The notes beneath the pieces are model-generated. The model was not told the DNA's origin and did not search any database. It saw only the letters and a list, made by a program, of their open reading frames with translations. From Bacillota bacterium (GTDB taxonomy: Bacteria > Bacillota > Sulfobacillia > JABLXB01), in assembly GCA_013178305.1 (NCBI GenBank), contig JABLXB010000004.1, positions 124,001-188,000 on the forward strand: 64,000 nucleotides of DNA, written 5' to 3'. Below, one piece after another: positions 25,641 to 34,287 of the stretch (positions are counted from its first letter, which is position 1; every line of letters starts with the position of its first letter). The translations under genes and the position numbers were made by a program.

Positions 25641-28304
25641 CTATACCTGCTCAGGCACGGTTCCGGTGGGCAGGGCCTGGCCCTCTACTCCCTGAATGGA
25701 TATCGCTTCAGCGCGCAAGTCTTCGAGGGCGCCCAGTACAACATTGTACTTCTCGTAGAAGACCGCGACAAGATCCCCCGGGCGGGCCATTCTGATCGCG
25801 TGCCGTACCGCCTCCCCCTCGTCCAGGACGATTTCCACATCATCGAGGTTCCGCCCTGCTTCGACGATACCCCTCCCGAGGAGCGACGCGATCTCCCCGG
25901 GCTTCCGGCCCCGCAGGTCGGAGTCCTCTTTCAGGACGATGAAATCGAATCCCCTCGCGGCCACCCGGCCGAGGTTGATTACGGCCTCATCCCGCCTGTC
26001 GCCGGGCGAAGTCACCACGCCGATCAATCTGCCCCGCTGCCTTATCGCCTTCAGGGTCTCGATCGTCCGCTGAAGCGCCGCCGCGTTGTGGCCGTAATCG
26101 ACCAGCACCCTGACGTCGCCGACGCTGAAGAAGTCGAGGCGCCCCGGGTTCTCGGAGTCGCTCCCGAAGTACTTGAGGGCATCGCGTATGGTTGCGAGGG
26201 GGACCCCCAGCGCCACACAGGCGGCGGTCGCGGCCAGGGTGTTCTCTATGTTGTGCCTGGCTCTACCGCGGAGACACACGGGCACGCACCGTGCCTGGAC
26301 GACCTTCCGCTCCGAATCGCCGGTGACTACGCATATCATCCCGCGTTTCAGTATTACCGCGCTTCCCCCGGCGGACAGGTGCCTCTTTACAAGCAGGTTG
26401 TCGTTGGAGAGGGTGAAAAATATGATCCTCCGCCTGCAGCGCTCGATCATGTTCAGCACGACGGGATCGTCCGCGTTCAGCACGGCGAAGCCATCCGGCT
26501 TCACCGCGTCCAGCACCACCGACTTCACGCGGCTCAGATCCTCAAGGTTGTCGATCCCGCCCTGTCCAAGGTGATCGTCCGTGACGTTGGTCACTACGGC
26601 CACGTCGCACTGGTCGAAGCCGAGCCCCCACTTCAGGATCCCACCCCGCGCGGTCTCGAACACGGCCGCCTCGACGCGCGGGTCCATCAGCACTGCCCGC
26701 GCGCTCCGCGGTCCGGCCGTATCGCCTCCCAGGACCTTATACCCGGCGATGAACACGCCGTCCGTCGTCGTCATGCCGGTGACCAGGCCGTGCTGCGTCA
26801 GGACGTGCGATATCATCCGCGTCACCGTGGTCTTACCGTTCGTGCCGGTGACTGCCGCCAGCGGGATGCGGGACCTGCTGCCGGGCGGGAAGAGGTGGCG
26901 CACGATCGCCTCGCCGGCGTCACGCGCGCGCCCATGCGAGGGGTAGTGGTGCATCCGGATACCGGGCCCCGCGTTGACCTCGATGACCGCCCCGTTTTCG
27001 TGGCCCAGGGGCTCGTAGATCGAGTTCATGACCACGTCGATGCCGGCCACGTCCAGGCCGATTATGGCGGCCGCGCGGGCGACGGTCCTCGCGGTGTCGG
27101 GGTGGACCTCGTCGGTGACGTCGATGGCTATCCCGCCCGTGCTGAGATTGGAGTTGTCGCGGAGGTATACTATCTCCCCCGGCTCGGGGACGTGCTCGAG
27201 GCTCAGCCCCCGGCGGGCCAGCGTGTTCACCACTATGCGATCGACCCTGATCTTGGTCAGGGGTTTCTCGTGTGACTCGCCCCTGCGGGGGTCGGAGTTG
27301 GCGATCTCGACGAGCCGGCGGACACTGTGAATCCCGTCCCCCACGACGTGCGCGGGTATCCTCTCCGACGCGGCGACCACCCTGCCGCCCACCACGAGAA
27401 CACGGTAGTGCCGCCCCGTCACGAACTTCTCGATCAGCACCCTCTTGCTGTACTTCTTCGCAAACCGGTACGCGTCGAGCAGCTCGCGCTCGCTCGTAAG
27501 ATTCAGCGATACCCCCTTGCCCTGATTGCCGTCGACCGGTTTGACGACGACCGGGTAGCCGAGATCGGACGCAAGCCTTCGCGCCTCCGCCTCGGTGACC
27601 GCCACATCCCCCGCAGGCACCGGAATTCCGCTGGAACGGAGGATGCTGTTGGCGAGGTTCTTGTCCTTGGCAACGTCCACGGCGACGCAGGACGTGAGGT
27701 CCGTGACGGTGGCCTCGACGCGCCTCTGGTGCACTCCGTAGCCGAGCTGCACCAGGCTGGAGTTGTCGAGCCTCATGACGGGGATGCCGCTGCGCCTGGC
27801 GGCGTCGGCTATCGCGCGGGTGCTCGGCCCGAGACCCCCCGAGAGTATGAGGCGCCTTATCCTTTCGACCGTCCGTGACGCGTCGCAAGGGGCGCCGGAC
27901 GCCACGCACTGTACCAGCCTGACAGCAGCCCGCCCCGCCTGGATTGCGGCGCCGGCCTCGCTTGACTCGAACACTATCCTGTAGACGCCCTTGCGAGAGG
28001 TCGCCCGGGTTTTCCCGTAGAACACGGACGCACCCGCAAGCGCTTGAAGTTCGAGGGCCACATGCTCGATCACGTGGCCCAGTAAAGTGCCCTCTCTAAG
28101 CCTCTCGACGAAACCGCCCGGGCGTCCCACCGAACAGTAGTGCTCCGCAAGGCCTGGGACCAGTCTGAGGATCCTGGCGGTGAACTCCAGAATCTCGCTC
28201 GTCAGAACGTCGTCGAACTTCCCGAGGTCTATCAGCATCTCGACCACGGGGCTCCTGCTGTGGACGTTGGGCCCTTCCACGACCCTGATGTCCACCAACC
28301 TCAT
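25641..28304 (-). CDS. cphA: Cyanophycin synthetase
   Basis: 887 residues, the usual length. It has an N-terminal domain (about 1-160), an ATP-grasp domain with VVKPVDGNQGKGVSLNL (about 220-480), and a Mur-ligase-like domain with P-loop GTNGKTT at about 487-493. The enzyme builds multi-L-arginyl-poly-L-aspartate, a nitrogen reserve: the ATP-grasp half adds Asp to the backbone and the Mur half attaches Arg. ATG 28304 lies seven bases after GGGGG. An open frame upstream of it overlaps cphB and is ignored. It follows cphB by 52 bases and probably shares its transcript. Confidence 0.95.
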   Translation of the reverse strand: MRLVDIRVVEGPNVHSRSPVVEMLIDLGKFDDVLTSEILEFTARILRLVPGLAEHYCSVGRPGGFVERLREGTLLGHVIEHVALELQALAGASVFYGKTRATSRKGVYRIVFESSEAGAAIQAGRAAVRLVQCVASGAPCDASRTVERIRRLILSGGLGPSTRAIADAARRSGIPVMRLDNSSLVQLGYGVHQRRVEATVTDLTSCVAVDVAKDKNLANSILRSSGIPVPAGDVAVTEAEARRLASDLGYPVVVKPVDGNQGKGVSLNLTSERELLDAYRFAKKYSKRVLIEKFVTGRHYRVLVVGGRVVAASERIPAHVVGDGIHSVRRLVEIANSDPRRGESHEKPLTKIRVDRIVVNTLARRGLSLEHVPEPGEIVYLRDNSNLSTGGIAIDVTDEVHPDTARTVARAAAIIGLDVAGIDVVMNSIYEPLGHENGAVIEVNAGPGIRMHHYPSHGRARDAGEAIVRHLFPPGSRSRIPLAAVTGTNGKTTVTRMISHVLTQHGLVTGMTTTDGVFIAGYKVLGGDTAGPRSARAVLMDPRVEAAVFETARGGILKWGLGFDQCDVAVVTNVTDDHLGQGGIDNLEDLSRVKSVVLDAVKPDGFAVLNADDPVVLNMIERCRRRIIFFTLSNDNLLVKRHLSAGGSAVILKRGMICVVTGDSERKVVQARCVPVCLRGRARHNIENTLAATAACVALGVPLATIRDALKYFGSDSENPGRLDFFSVGDVRVLVDYGHNAAALQRTIETLKAIRQRGRLIGVVTSPGDRRDEAVINLGRVAARGFDFIVLKEDSDLRGRKPGEIASLLGRGIVEAGRNLDDVEIVLDEGEAVRHAIRMARPGDLVAVFYEKYNVVLGALEDLRAEAISIQGVEGQALPTGTVPEQV

Positions 28305-28356
28305 CGACAATCCCCCACAATCGAAGACTAGGCTGTGCAAACCCGGCCGTCCGTAT

Positions 28357-29205
28357 TCATCGAACGCCCCCGTCACTGGAAGGCGTTTCCTCGACCTCGC
28401 GGGGGAAAAGCGGCTCGCGACGCGAAAGGTCGAATCCGTATCCGGGCGCCAGGGTGTGTACCACGGCGCCCAGCACTGCCACCGGTTTATACAGGTCTTG
28501 CTCGGACACACTGGAGTGGGCCAGGCGCTTCCCGTCGATTACGGTTACGGTGCCTGACCCGGCAACCCTGAACCTGGCTTCGGGGTCGACGATGATAGCC
28601 GTGTCCTCGTCTATCCCGACGCCAAGTATGTACGGGTTCTGCGCCACCGCGAGCATGAGCCTGCCTGTGCGGCCGCGCTGGGCGAAATGCTGGTCCACGA
28701 CAACCTCTTCCAGGAGGCCCATGCCCGGGGCCATGCGTACGGCGAAGTTCAGTGGGGTTTCATCGCCCTCGCCCTCGATTATCATGGTGTCACTCATGGC
28801 GGACGCGCCAGCGCTCGTCCCCGCTATGACTACGCCCTGCTCGTACGCGCGCTGCAATGCTTCATACACTCGGGTCCCGCCGAGAAGGCTCGTTATCCGC
28901 AGCTGGTCGCCCCCGGTAAAAAACACGCCCGTCGATTCCGCCAGCGTGGCGGCGTTCCCCGGCCTCGCCGCATCGCTCCGCGTCTCTACGTGCAGGACTT
29001 CGACTGACTTTACCCCCAGCCTGAGGAATATCTCCCGATACTCCCGGCCGGTGGCCTCCTGATCCACGGACGCGACAGTCATGATCGCCATCCTTGCCTC
29101 GTTTCCTCCCGCCAGCCGCACCACGAGACGCAGTATCTCCATATCGTCGTCCTTGTCCTCCGCACCACCGATGATCACCAGATTCCCCCGGACCTTACGA
29201 CCCAT
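28357..29205 (-). CDS. cphB: Cyanophycinase
   Basis: 282-residue serine peptidase of family S51. The nucleophile elbow GTSAGASAMS is clear, and GGAEDK at the N-terminus and FFTGGDQLRI are family hallmarks. It cuts cyanophycin into beta-Asp-Arg dipeptides. ATG 29205 follows GGAGG closely. Pairing with cphA supports a complete synthesis/degradation loop, although no dipeptidase is seen in the window. Confidence 0.93.
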   Translation of the reverse strand: MGRKVRGNLVIIGGAEDKDDDMEILRLVVRLAGGNEARMAIMTVASVDQEATGREYREIFLRLGVKSVEVLHVETRSDAARPGNAATLAESTGVFFTGGDQLRITSLLGGTRVYEALQRAYEQGVVIAGTSAGASAMSDTMIIEGEGDETPLNFAVRMAPGMGLLEEVVVDQHFAQRGRTGRLMLAVAQNPYILGVGIDEDTAIIVDPEARFRVAGSGTVTVIDGKRLAHSSVSEQDLYKPVAVLGAVVHTLAPGYGFDLSRREPLFPREVEETPSSDGGVR

Positions 29206-29317
29206 AACTCCCTCCACATATCGGCCTTCAATGAGTGTCCCCGACGTGCGGAAAAGCAAACTGGAAGCGACAGCCCGCTTCCAGCCACGTGTGGCGTGAG
29301 GTCCGCGATATGCCTGG

Positions 29318-30319
29318 CTAAATCACGATGTCGAGCAGCTCCATGACGTTCGTTATGCGGCTGCAGATCGTCGCGCGGTCTGAACCGGCCCCCAGGAGGC
29401 CCACCGCCGCGCCGTCCTCGGTGACTACCAGCGAGCCGCTGTCGCCGGGTTGCCCCATGGCCGAGGTGACTATCTGATCCACGAAGTAAGCCTCGCCAAC
29501 CTCTCCAAGGGAGATTTTGAGCGTCGTACTTATGACCTTGACGACCCCCGTGGTCAATCCGGTGGTCCGGCCGCTTTTCTTCACCTTCATGCCGATCTCG
29601 ACGTCACGATATGCGCTGACCGCCCCCACTTCCATTATGTCCGCCTTGATCATGTCCTCGGAGACCGGGCGGGCAACTGCCGCGTCAACAAGGTTCTCCC
29701 TGCTGGACTTCCGGACGAATTGCATCTCGTACGACGGTTGGACCGCGCGAAGCATCATGTTTGCGACACCCTCCGCCGCCAGCGCCAGAGGGCACGTTGC
29801 CCTGCTCGAGACCCTGCATATCGGCACGAATCTCTCGAGGTAAGCGACTACATCCTCTGCCTGGCCGCCGTCATACCGCCCGGGCTGGAGTATGGGGTCT
29901 CCAACGCGCGCGCGACCGTCCCTGCCGTCCGTGATGTTGGCCAGCACGTGGTTGTTTGACAGGATGAGGGGCTTTCCCGTCTTTCTATCCCTGACGACGG
30001 CTCCGAACGTGCCCGCCGTTACCTTAGGGTGGCCGATGCTGCTGCCCGGCACGGCCGGCCGCACCTTCTCGGTCCGGTCGAGCAGCATTATCTCACCTAC
30101 CTCAATGACGTCCGTCGCCACCCTGTTGATCTGCTTCGGGATGCAGTGAGCCACCGGTACATTCGAACTGGGGAGTTTCTTCTTGACCAGGACCGTGACA
30201 GAGGTCTCTCCGGTGGAGTTCCCGCGGACTTCCTTGTTGCCGATTCCCACGCCGACCACGTTGTCCAGATGGAGGAGACCGTATTTGCGGCTTTTCAGTA
30301 CGCTCATCAGCCTCTGCAC
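29318..30319 (-). CDS. Chymotrypsin-like serine protease family protein
   Basis: 333 residues. A trypsin-like fold can be seen: LSNNHVLA (His), a DAAVARPV Asp region, and GQPGDSGSLVV with the nucleophile Ser. There is no signal peptide; the N-terminus LLHLDNVVGVGIGNKEVRG is typical of a cytoplasmic or spore-associated group of putative proteases found in Bacillota. GTG 30319 follows GGAGG by nine bases; ATG 30307 is possible. Substrate unknown. Confidence 0.8.
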   Translation of the reverse strand: MQRLMSVLKSRKYGLLHLDNVVGVGIGNKEVRGNSTGETSVTVLVKKKLPSSNVPVAHCIPKQINRVATDVIEVGEIMLLDRTEKVRPAVPGSSIGHPKVTAGTFGAVVRDRKTGKPLILSNNHVLANITDGRDGRARVGDPILQPGRYDGGQAEDVVAYLERFVPICRVSSRATCPLALAAEGVANMMLRAVQPSYEMQFVRKSSRENLVDAAVARPVSEDMIKADIMEVGAVSAYRDVEIGMKVKKSGRTTGLTTGVVKVISTTLKISLGEVGEAYFVDQIVTSAMGQPGDSGSLVVTEDGAAVGLLGAGSDRATICSRITNVMELLDIVI

Positions 30320-30397
30320 CCGCCTTCTCCTCCCTTCCCCTACTTCTCCGGTAACATGTTATGCAAACCGGAGTGCCGTTGCGCCGCAAGGAGCGGG

Positions 30398-30431
30398 AAA
30401 AAGAAAAGCCCCCTCGCTGTGCGAGAGGGGC
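30398..30431 (-). terminator. Terminator after veg
   Basis: On the minus strand, GCCCCTCTCGC pairs with GCGAGGGGGC around a three-base loop and is followed by TTTTCTTTTT. Confidence 0.9.
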
Positions 30432-30445
30432 GCGGGTTTGGAGCC

Positions 30446-30727
30446 TTATGCCGTCTTGCTCAGGGCAGAAACGCTGAACTCGTTATTCTCGCCTTCAACC
30501 TGAATCCTGACCGTCCTCGTGAGGACGTCCGAATACGTATACGACACTCGCCTCGGGACGGGTGAAGCGTTAACCTTAACGACGAATATGTTCGGGTACG
30601 TGCGCTCCAGGATCCCCTCATCCATCTGGACCCTGCGGCGGCTCTTCATCGTCTTCACAGTGATGCGCTTGCCTACGTGGCCCTCGAGCCCACTGCGTAT
30701 GTCGCCCAGCACACCCTTTGAAGCCAT
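30446..30727 (-). CDS. veg: Veg family protein
   Basis: 93 residues, with the DUF1021/Veg pattern: IRSGLEGHVGKRITVK, GRRR-like basic stretch (KSRRRVQMDEGIL), YPNIFVVK and RRVSYTYSDVLT. In B. subtilis Veg is strongly expressed in growth and affects biofilm formation. Single gene with a strong terminator. Confidence 0.95.
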   Translation of the reverse strand: MASKGVLGDIRSGLEGHVGKRITVKTMKSRRRVQMDEGILERTYPNIFVVKVNASPVPRRVSYTYSDVLTRTVRIQVEGENNEFSVSALSKTA

Positions 30728-30822
30728 ACGCTCACGCCCTTTCAGGGGACAAAAAAGACGCCCCCCTTATGTCAACTATTATACCACGCCGGGGGACTTT
30801 TGGCAATTGGCTGAATTTTGAC

Positions 30823-31293
30823 TTACTTGCTGTACTTGTCCGCTACCTTCGAGGCCCCGTACGAGTTCGGCTTGATCTTGGCGTCGAAACCGCTTCCCGC
30901 GACCATGCCGACGATCTCGCGGATCAGGTCCTTGGTCTCGCCGTTCTTGCCTATGTCGAGGTGAATCTCGATATTCAGGTTGGAGTGGCCGTTCTGCGCC
31001 ATCTTCTCGTACAGCCGGCTCGCCACGCCCAGGCTGAGTGCGGCCTCGTAGAATATGCGCTGCCTGAGCGATGCCATCTTCCGGTCCTTGGACCGGTGGT
31101 AGTAGTAACGGCCGCCCTTGCCGATGCGGTGGATTATTACCGCAGTGACGAAACACACCTCGTCGCGGCTGTGGGAGTCGGTCCCGATTATCAGCTTGTA
31201 GTTGTCCTTCGGCGACTCGGACACGTAGCCGACGATGTCCTTGAACATCGCGTCGAAACTCATGCTCCCCTTGGTAGGACTGACGAACATCAT
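30823..31293 (-). CDS. RNase H-like YkuK family protein
   Basis: 156 residues, DUF458 family: IIGTDSHSRDEVCFVTAVIIHRIGKGGRYYY at the N-terminus carries the first acidic residue of an RNase H-like fold, with GIDIGK-like LDIGKNGETKDLI near the middle. Function in spore-formers is not established. ATG 31293 follows GAGG by five bases. It sits between veg and ksgA, the place of yabG/sspF in B. subtilis. Confidence 0.85.
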   Translation of the reverse strand: MMFVSPTKGSMSFDAMFKDIVGYVSESPKDNYKLIIGTDSHSRDEVCFVTAVIIHRIGKGGRYYYHRSKDRKMASLRQRIFYEAALSLGVASRLYEKMAQNGHSNLNIEIHLDIGKNGETKDLIREIVGMVAGSGFDAKIKPNSYGASKVADKYSK

Positions 31294-31336
31294 CGAGACC
31301 TCACCCCCTTTTGACCACATCTGACCTTAAACAAGT

Positions 31337-32239
31337 CTAGCACTGTGTTTTTCCTTTTGCAAACTCCGCGCCCAGCGCCCGTGCGAGTTCGGCGAACTCC
31401 GGAATCGAGAGCGTCTCCGCCCTGCGCGCCGGTTCGATCCCCGCGCTCTCCAGTGCCCCCCGCACGGAATCGCGCCCGAACAGGCCGCGCAGCGCCGCGG
31501 CAAGCGTCTTACGACGCTGGCCGAACGACGCTCTGACCACCTTGAAGAAAAATGCCTGGTCGGCCACGCCGGCGGGCGGTTCCTCGCGCACGTCCATGAC
31601 CACTATGGCCGAGTCGACCTCAGGGGCGGGCATGAACGCGGCCCGCGGGACGCTCGAGTACACGCGGGGCGTCGTCCAGTACTGGCAGGCCACCGAGAAC
31701 GCGCCGTACGCTTCGTCGCCGGGCCCTGCGACGATCCGCCTCGCGACTTCCTTCTGGACCATGAACACGAGGCGGTTGACCGGCGCCCCGGAGAACAGGA
31801 CGTTCACGATTATCGGGGACGTGGCATAGTAGGGCAGGTTTGAGACGACCTTCCACGGGCGGGCCGCGCCCCCGCCTGCGGCGGCAGTCGTGGCCGGTTC
31901 AACTCGTTCCATGGCCGCCTTGAGGTCGATCTTCGCGGCGTCGGCGCGGAACACGGTCACGTTGCCGAAGTGTGCCGTGTGCGCCTCGGCCACGGGTATG
32001 AGGCTCCTGTCCAGCTCGATGGCGACGACGCGGCGGCACAGTGGGGCGAGCGCCACAGTGAGGGTCCCTATCCCGGGTCCGAACTCGACGACACAGTCGG
32101 ACTCGCGAGGGTCGACGGCCGAGATGACCTTTGCGAGGATGTTCTCGTCCACCAGGAAGTTCTGACCGAGAGAACGCTTGAGCGAGAGACCGTGTCGCCT
32201 TAGCACCTCCGCGACGACCGACGGTGACGTGAGCTTCAC
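31337..32239 (-). CDS. ksgA: 16S rRNA dimethyladenosine transferase
   Basis: 300 residues from GTG 32239. It dimethylates A1518/A1519 of 16S rRNA. The sequence starts LTSPSVVAEVLRRHGLSLKRSLGQNFLVD, then SAM-binding VVEFGPGIGTLT and the catalytic NLPYY. GTG 32239 is preferred over the much longer open frame because the family begins exactly with this LTSP segment and because a terminator for yabE occupies 32268-32303. GGAAG precedes it by about four bases. Confidence 0.95.
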   Translation of the reverse strand: MKLTSPSVVAEVLRRHGLSLKRSLGQNFLVDENILAKVISAVDPRESDCVVEFGPGIGTLTVALAPLCRRVVAIELDRSLIPVAEAHTAHFGNVTVFRADAAKIDLKAAMERVEPATTAAAGGGAARPWKVVSNLPYYATSPIIVNVLFSGAPVNRLVFMVQKEVARRIVAGPGDEAYGAFSVACQYWTTPRVYSSVPRAAFMPAPEVDSAIVVMDVREEPPAGVADQAFFFKVVRASFGQRRKTLAAALRGLFGRDSVRGALESAGIEPARRAETLSIPEFAELARALGAEFAKGKTQC

Positions 32240-32267
32240 CGGGCTTCCGCCGGCGGATGGCCCACCG

Positions 32268-32303
32268 GAAAGCAAAACGGGCGGTGGATTAACCCCCCCG
32301 CCC
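32268..32303 (-). terminator. Terminator after yabE
   Basis: On the minus strand, GGGCGG (32298-32303) pairs with CCGCCC (32279-32284), followed by GTTTTGCTTT. It lies between yabE and ksgA. Confidence 0.7.
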
Positions 32304-32339
32304 GTGCCGGTCGCCGGAGACGAGTTCACACTGCGGTCC

Positions 32340-33431
32340 TCAGAGGACGTAGACCTTGGTTCTTTTCCTGCCCCAGCGCAGGGCTTCCATCTTCGATTCG
32401 AAGCAGACATCGATCCTCGAACCCTTGATTGCCCCTCCCACGTCGCCCGCCACGGCGAACCCGTAGCCGTCGACGTAAAGCCTCGACCCGAGCGGTATCA
32501 CGCGGGGGTCGACCGCCACTATCCCGAAGCCGGCGCGCAGGCCGGTGGACGTGTACCCGTCCGCCGAGGCGCCGGTGCTCTCGGGGCCCGGTGTGTACGC
32601 GGTCGCCACGACCTCGAGCGCCTTCTTGAACCTTATGCTGTGGCCACCGCGCGAGACTACGCCGCTCGACCCCATGGCGATCACCTGGGGGACCGGTCGC
32701 TGGACCATCTTCTCGCTGATCGTGGCCGTACTTACCACCTTGCCGCCCCGCTTCAGGAGCCGCACGACTACCTCCTTCAGGCCGTTGCGGCCCTGCTGAA
32801 CCACTTTCGATATGCCTATTTCGAGGCTCGAGTCCTCGTGGCGCTCCGTCTGGAACGGTATCGCTACTTTCTTCGTCACGATCTCCTCGGTCAGACGCGT
32901 CACGGATATCGTCATCCCGGAGACCACTTCGGTGTCGGGCGGCGGGTTCACGAGATCCCCGAGGGACAACTCAACACCGGATTCCGCGAGGGCATCCCTC
33001 ACCAGCGTCCCCGCCACGCGCACGTCAACAGAATTCCCGTCGACCATCACCTTCACCGGTAACGAACGGTTCACGATGATGACCGAGCCTGGCCTCGCCA
33101 GGGACGAGAGGTCGGGCGACACCACATCGCCCGGCTCGAGCCGGACACCAGCATCCGAAAGTATCCCGGCGACCGGCACTCCGCGCCGGTTGACCTGCAC
33201 AGCGCGCCCGTCGGCCACAACGGTCACGGAAGCGCCTGCGTTCAGCGAATTCAGCGCGACACCCGAAATGAGCGCTACAACGGCGGCGGCCGCTATCGCG
33301 GCGCCGATTCTCTTGTCAGCCATGTTTTTAACCAGCGTCCTCACCCTGATACCAGCCTTAGACAGATTAGCACCCCCCAGGTATGGGATGAGAGAATTCG
33401 ACAGGCCGGCTTCACCTTCCTTCACAGGCAC
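32340..33431 (-). CDS. yabE: YabE-like cell-wall protein (DUF348-G5-3D)
   Basis: Up to 363 residues. An N-terminal membrane anchor or signal (IGAAIAAAAVVALISGVAL) is followed by two DUF348 repeats (GRAVQVNRRGVPVAGILSDA; NSVDVRVAGTLVRDALAESG), a G5-like domain (about 185-250), and a C-terminal 3D domain with its Asp triad (GASADGYTSTG, IAVDPRVIPLGS, AGDVGGAIKG). It resembles resuscitation-promoting-factor-like YabE of B. subtilis, a probable peptidoglycan hydrolase. The start may be GTG 33431 or 33425, GTG 33344 or ATG 33323; the promoter position fits any of them. Confidence 0.9.
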   Translation of the reverse strand: MPVKEGEAGLSNSLIPYLGGANLSKAGIRVRTLVKNMADKRIGAAIAAAAVVALISGVALNSLNAGASVTVVADGRAVQVNRRGVPVAGILSDAGVRLEPGDVVSPDLSSLARPGSVIIVNRSLPVKVMVDGNSVDVRVAGTLVRDALAESGVELSLGDLVNPPPDTEVVSGMTISVTRLTEEIVTKKVAIPFQTERHEDSSLEIGISKVVQQGRNGLKEVVVRLLKRGGKVVSTATISEKMVQRPVPQVIAMGSSGVVSRGGHSIRFKKALEVVATAYTPGPESTGASADGYTSTGLRAGFGIVAVDPRVIPLGSRLYVDGYGFAVAGDVGGAIKGSRIDVCFESKMEALRWGRKRTKVYVL

Positions 33432-33462
33432 CTGCTGAGGAAAGATGCAGCTTTTGCCAGCT

Positions 33463-33491
33463 ATTATACCCAGCAGTCGCCGGCCTATTCA
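33463..33491 (-). promoter_or_regulatory. Promoter of yabE
   Basis: Minus strand: TATAAT (33463-33468) preceded, after 17 bases, by TGAATA (33486-33491). The -10 fits sigma-A, and TATAATA with TGAATA also resembles a sigma-G site. Confidence 0.5.
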
Positions 33492-34262
33492 CGACGGGGG
33501 GATGCCGAACACCCTTCGCGTATTCGATGAGGTGAGTTCCGCGATTCTATTGAACGGAATGCCCCTGAGTCTCCCGAGTTCCTCGGCCACCTTGACCACG
33601 AACGAAGGCTCGTTCCTCTTCCCCCTGAACGCCTGGGGCGTCAGGTAGGGGCAGTCCGTCTCAACCATGATCGTGTCCTTCGGGGCCAGCCTCGCCACCT
33701 CGCCGAGCCGTCTTGCGTTAGGATACGTAACAGGTCCGGCGAATGATACCAGGAACCCCATCTTCAGGCACTCTCTCGCCATAGGCCAGTCTCCGGAGAA
33801 GCAGTGCATCACGCCACCCACCCTGGCCGCGCCCTCCTCCTTCAGGATGGCCACCACTTCGTCGTGCGCGTCGCGGTCGTGGACGATGATTGGTTTTCCC
33901 AAATCTATCGCGAGCCGGAGAAATACGCGGAACACCTCGCGCTGTACCGGCCGTGGCGACAGGTCCCTGTAGAAGTCGAGGCCGATTTCCCCCACTGCGA
34001 CCGCCTTCGGGTCCGAGAGCATCGAGCGGTATCTTGCCAGGTCGGCCGGGACGAACTCCTTCGCATCGTGCGGGTGTACCCCCGCCGCGAAGTAGACGCC
34101 CGGGTACCGCCCCGCCAGGTCCATGGCGCGCTGGGACGAGGCCCTGTTGAACCCGACGTTCACTATGATGGCCACACCCGCGGCAGCCGCGCGTTCCACG
34201 ACCTCATCCCTGTCACGGTCGAAGTCGGGCATATCGAGATGAGCGTGCGAGTCTATGAGCAC
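33489..34262 (-). CDS. tatD: TatD-family metal-dependent nuclease
   Basis: 257 residues. Metal ligands of the TIM-barrel hydrolase family are present: DSHAHLD at the start, GEIGLDFYRD, PIIVHDRDAH, GGVMHCFSG and VETDCPYLTP. TatD proteins are 3'-5' DNA/RNA exonucleases. Located just after metG, as in B. subtilis (yabD). Confidence 0.96.
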   Translation of the reverse strand: MLIDSHAHLDMPDFDRDRDEVVERAAAAGVAIIVNVGFNRASSQRAMDLAGRYPGVYFAAGVHPHDAKEFVPADLARYRSMLSDPKAVAVGEIGLDFYRDLSPRPVQREVFRVFLRLAIDLGKPIIVHDRDAHDEVVAILKEEGAARVGGVMHCFSGDWPMARECLKMGFLVSFAGPVTYPNARRLGEVARLAPKDTIMVETDCPYLTPQAFRGKRNEPSFVVKVAEELGRLRGIPFNRIAELTSSNTRRVFGIPPS

Positions 34263-34287
34263 TGGTACACCACCGGCCCCTCTCCTG

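Noticed and set aside
30741-31160. Long antisense frames opposite ykuK and other minus-strand genes
   Set aside because: Composition follows the GC-rich codon pattern of the real genes in another frame; no motifs or ribosome-binding sites.
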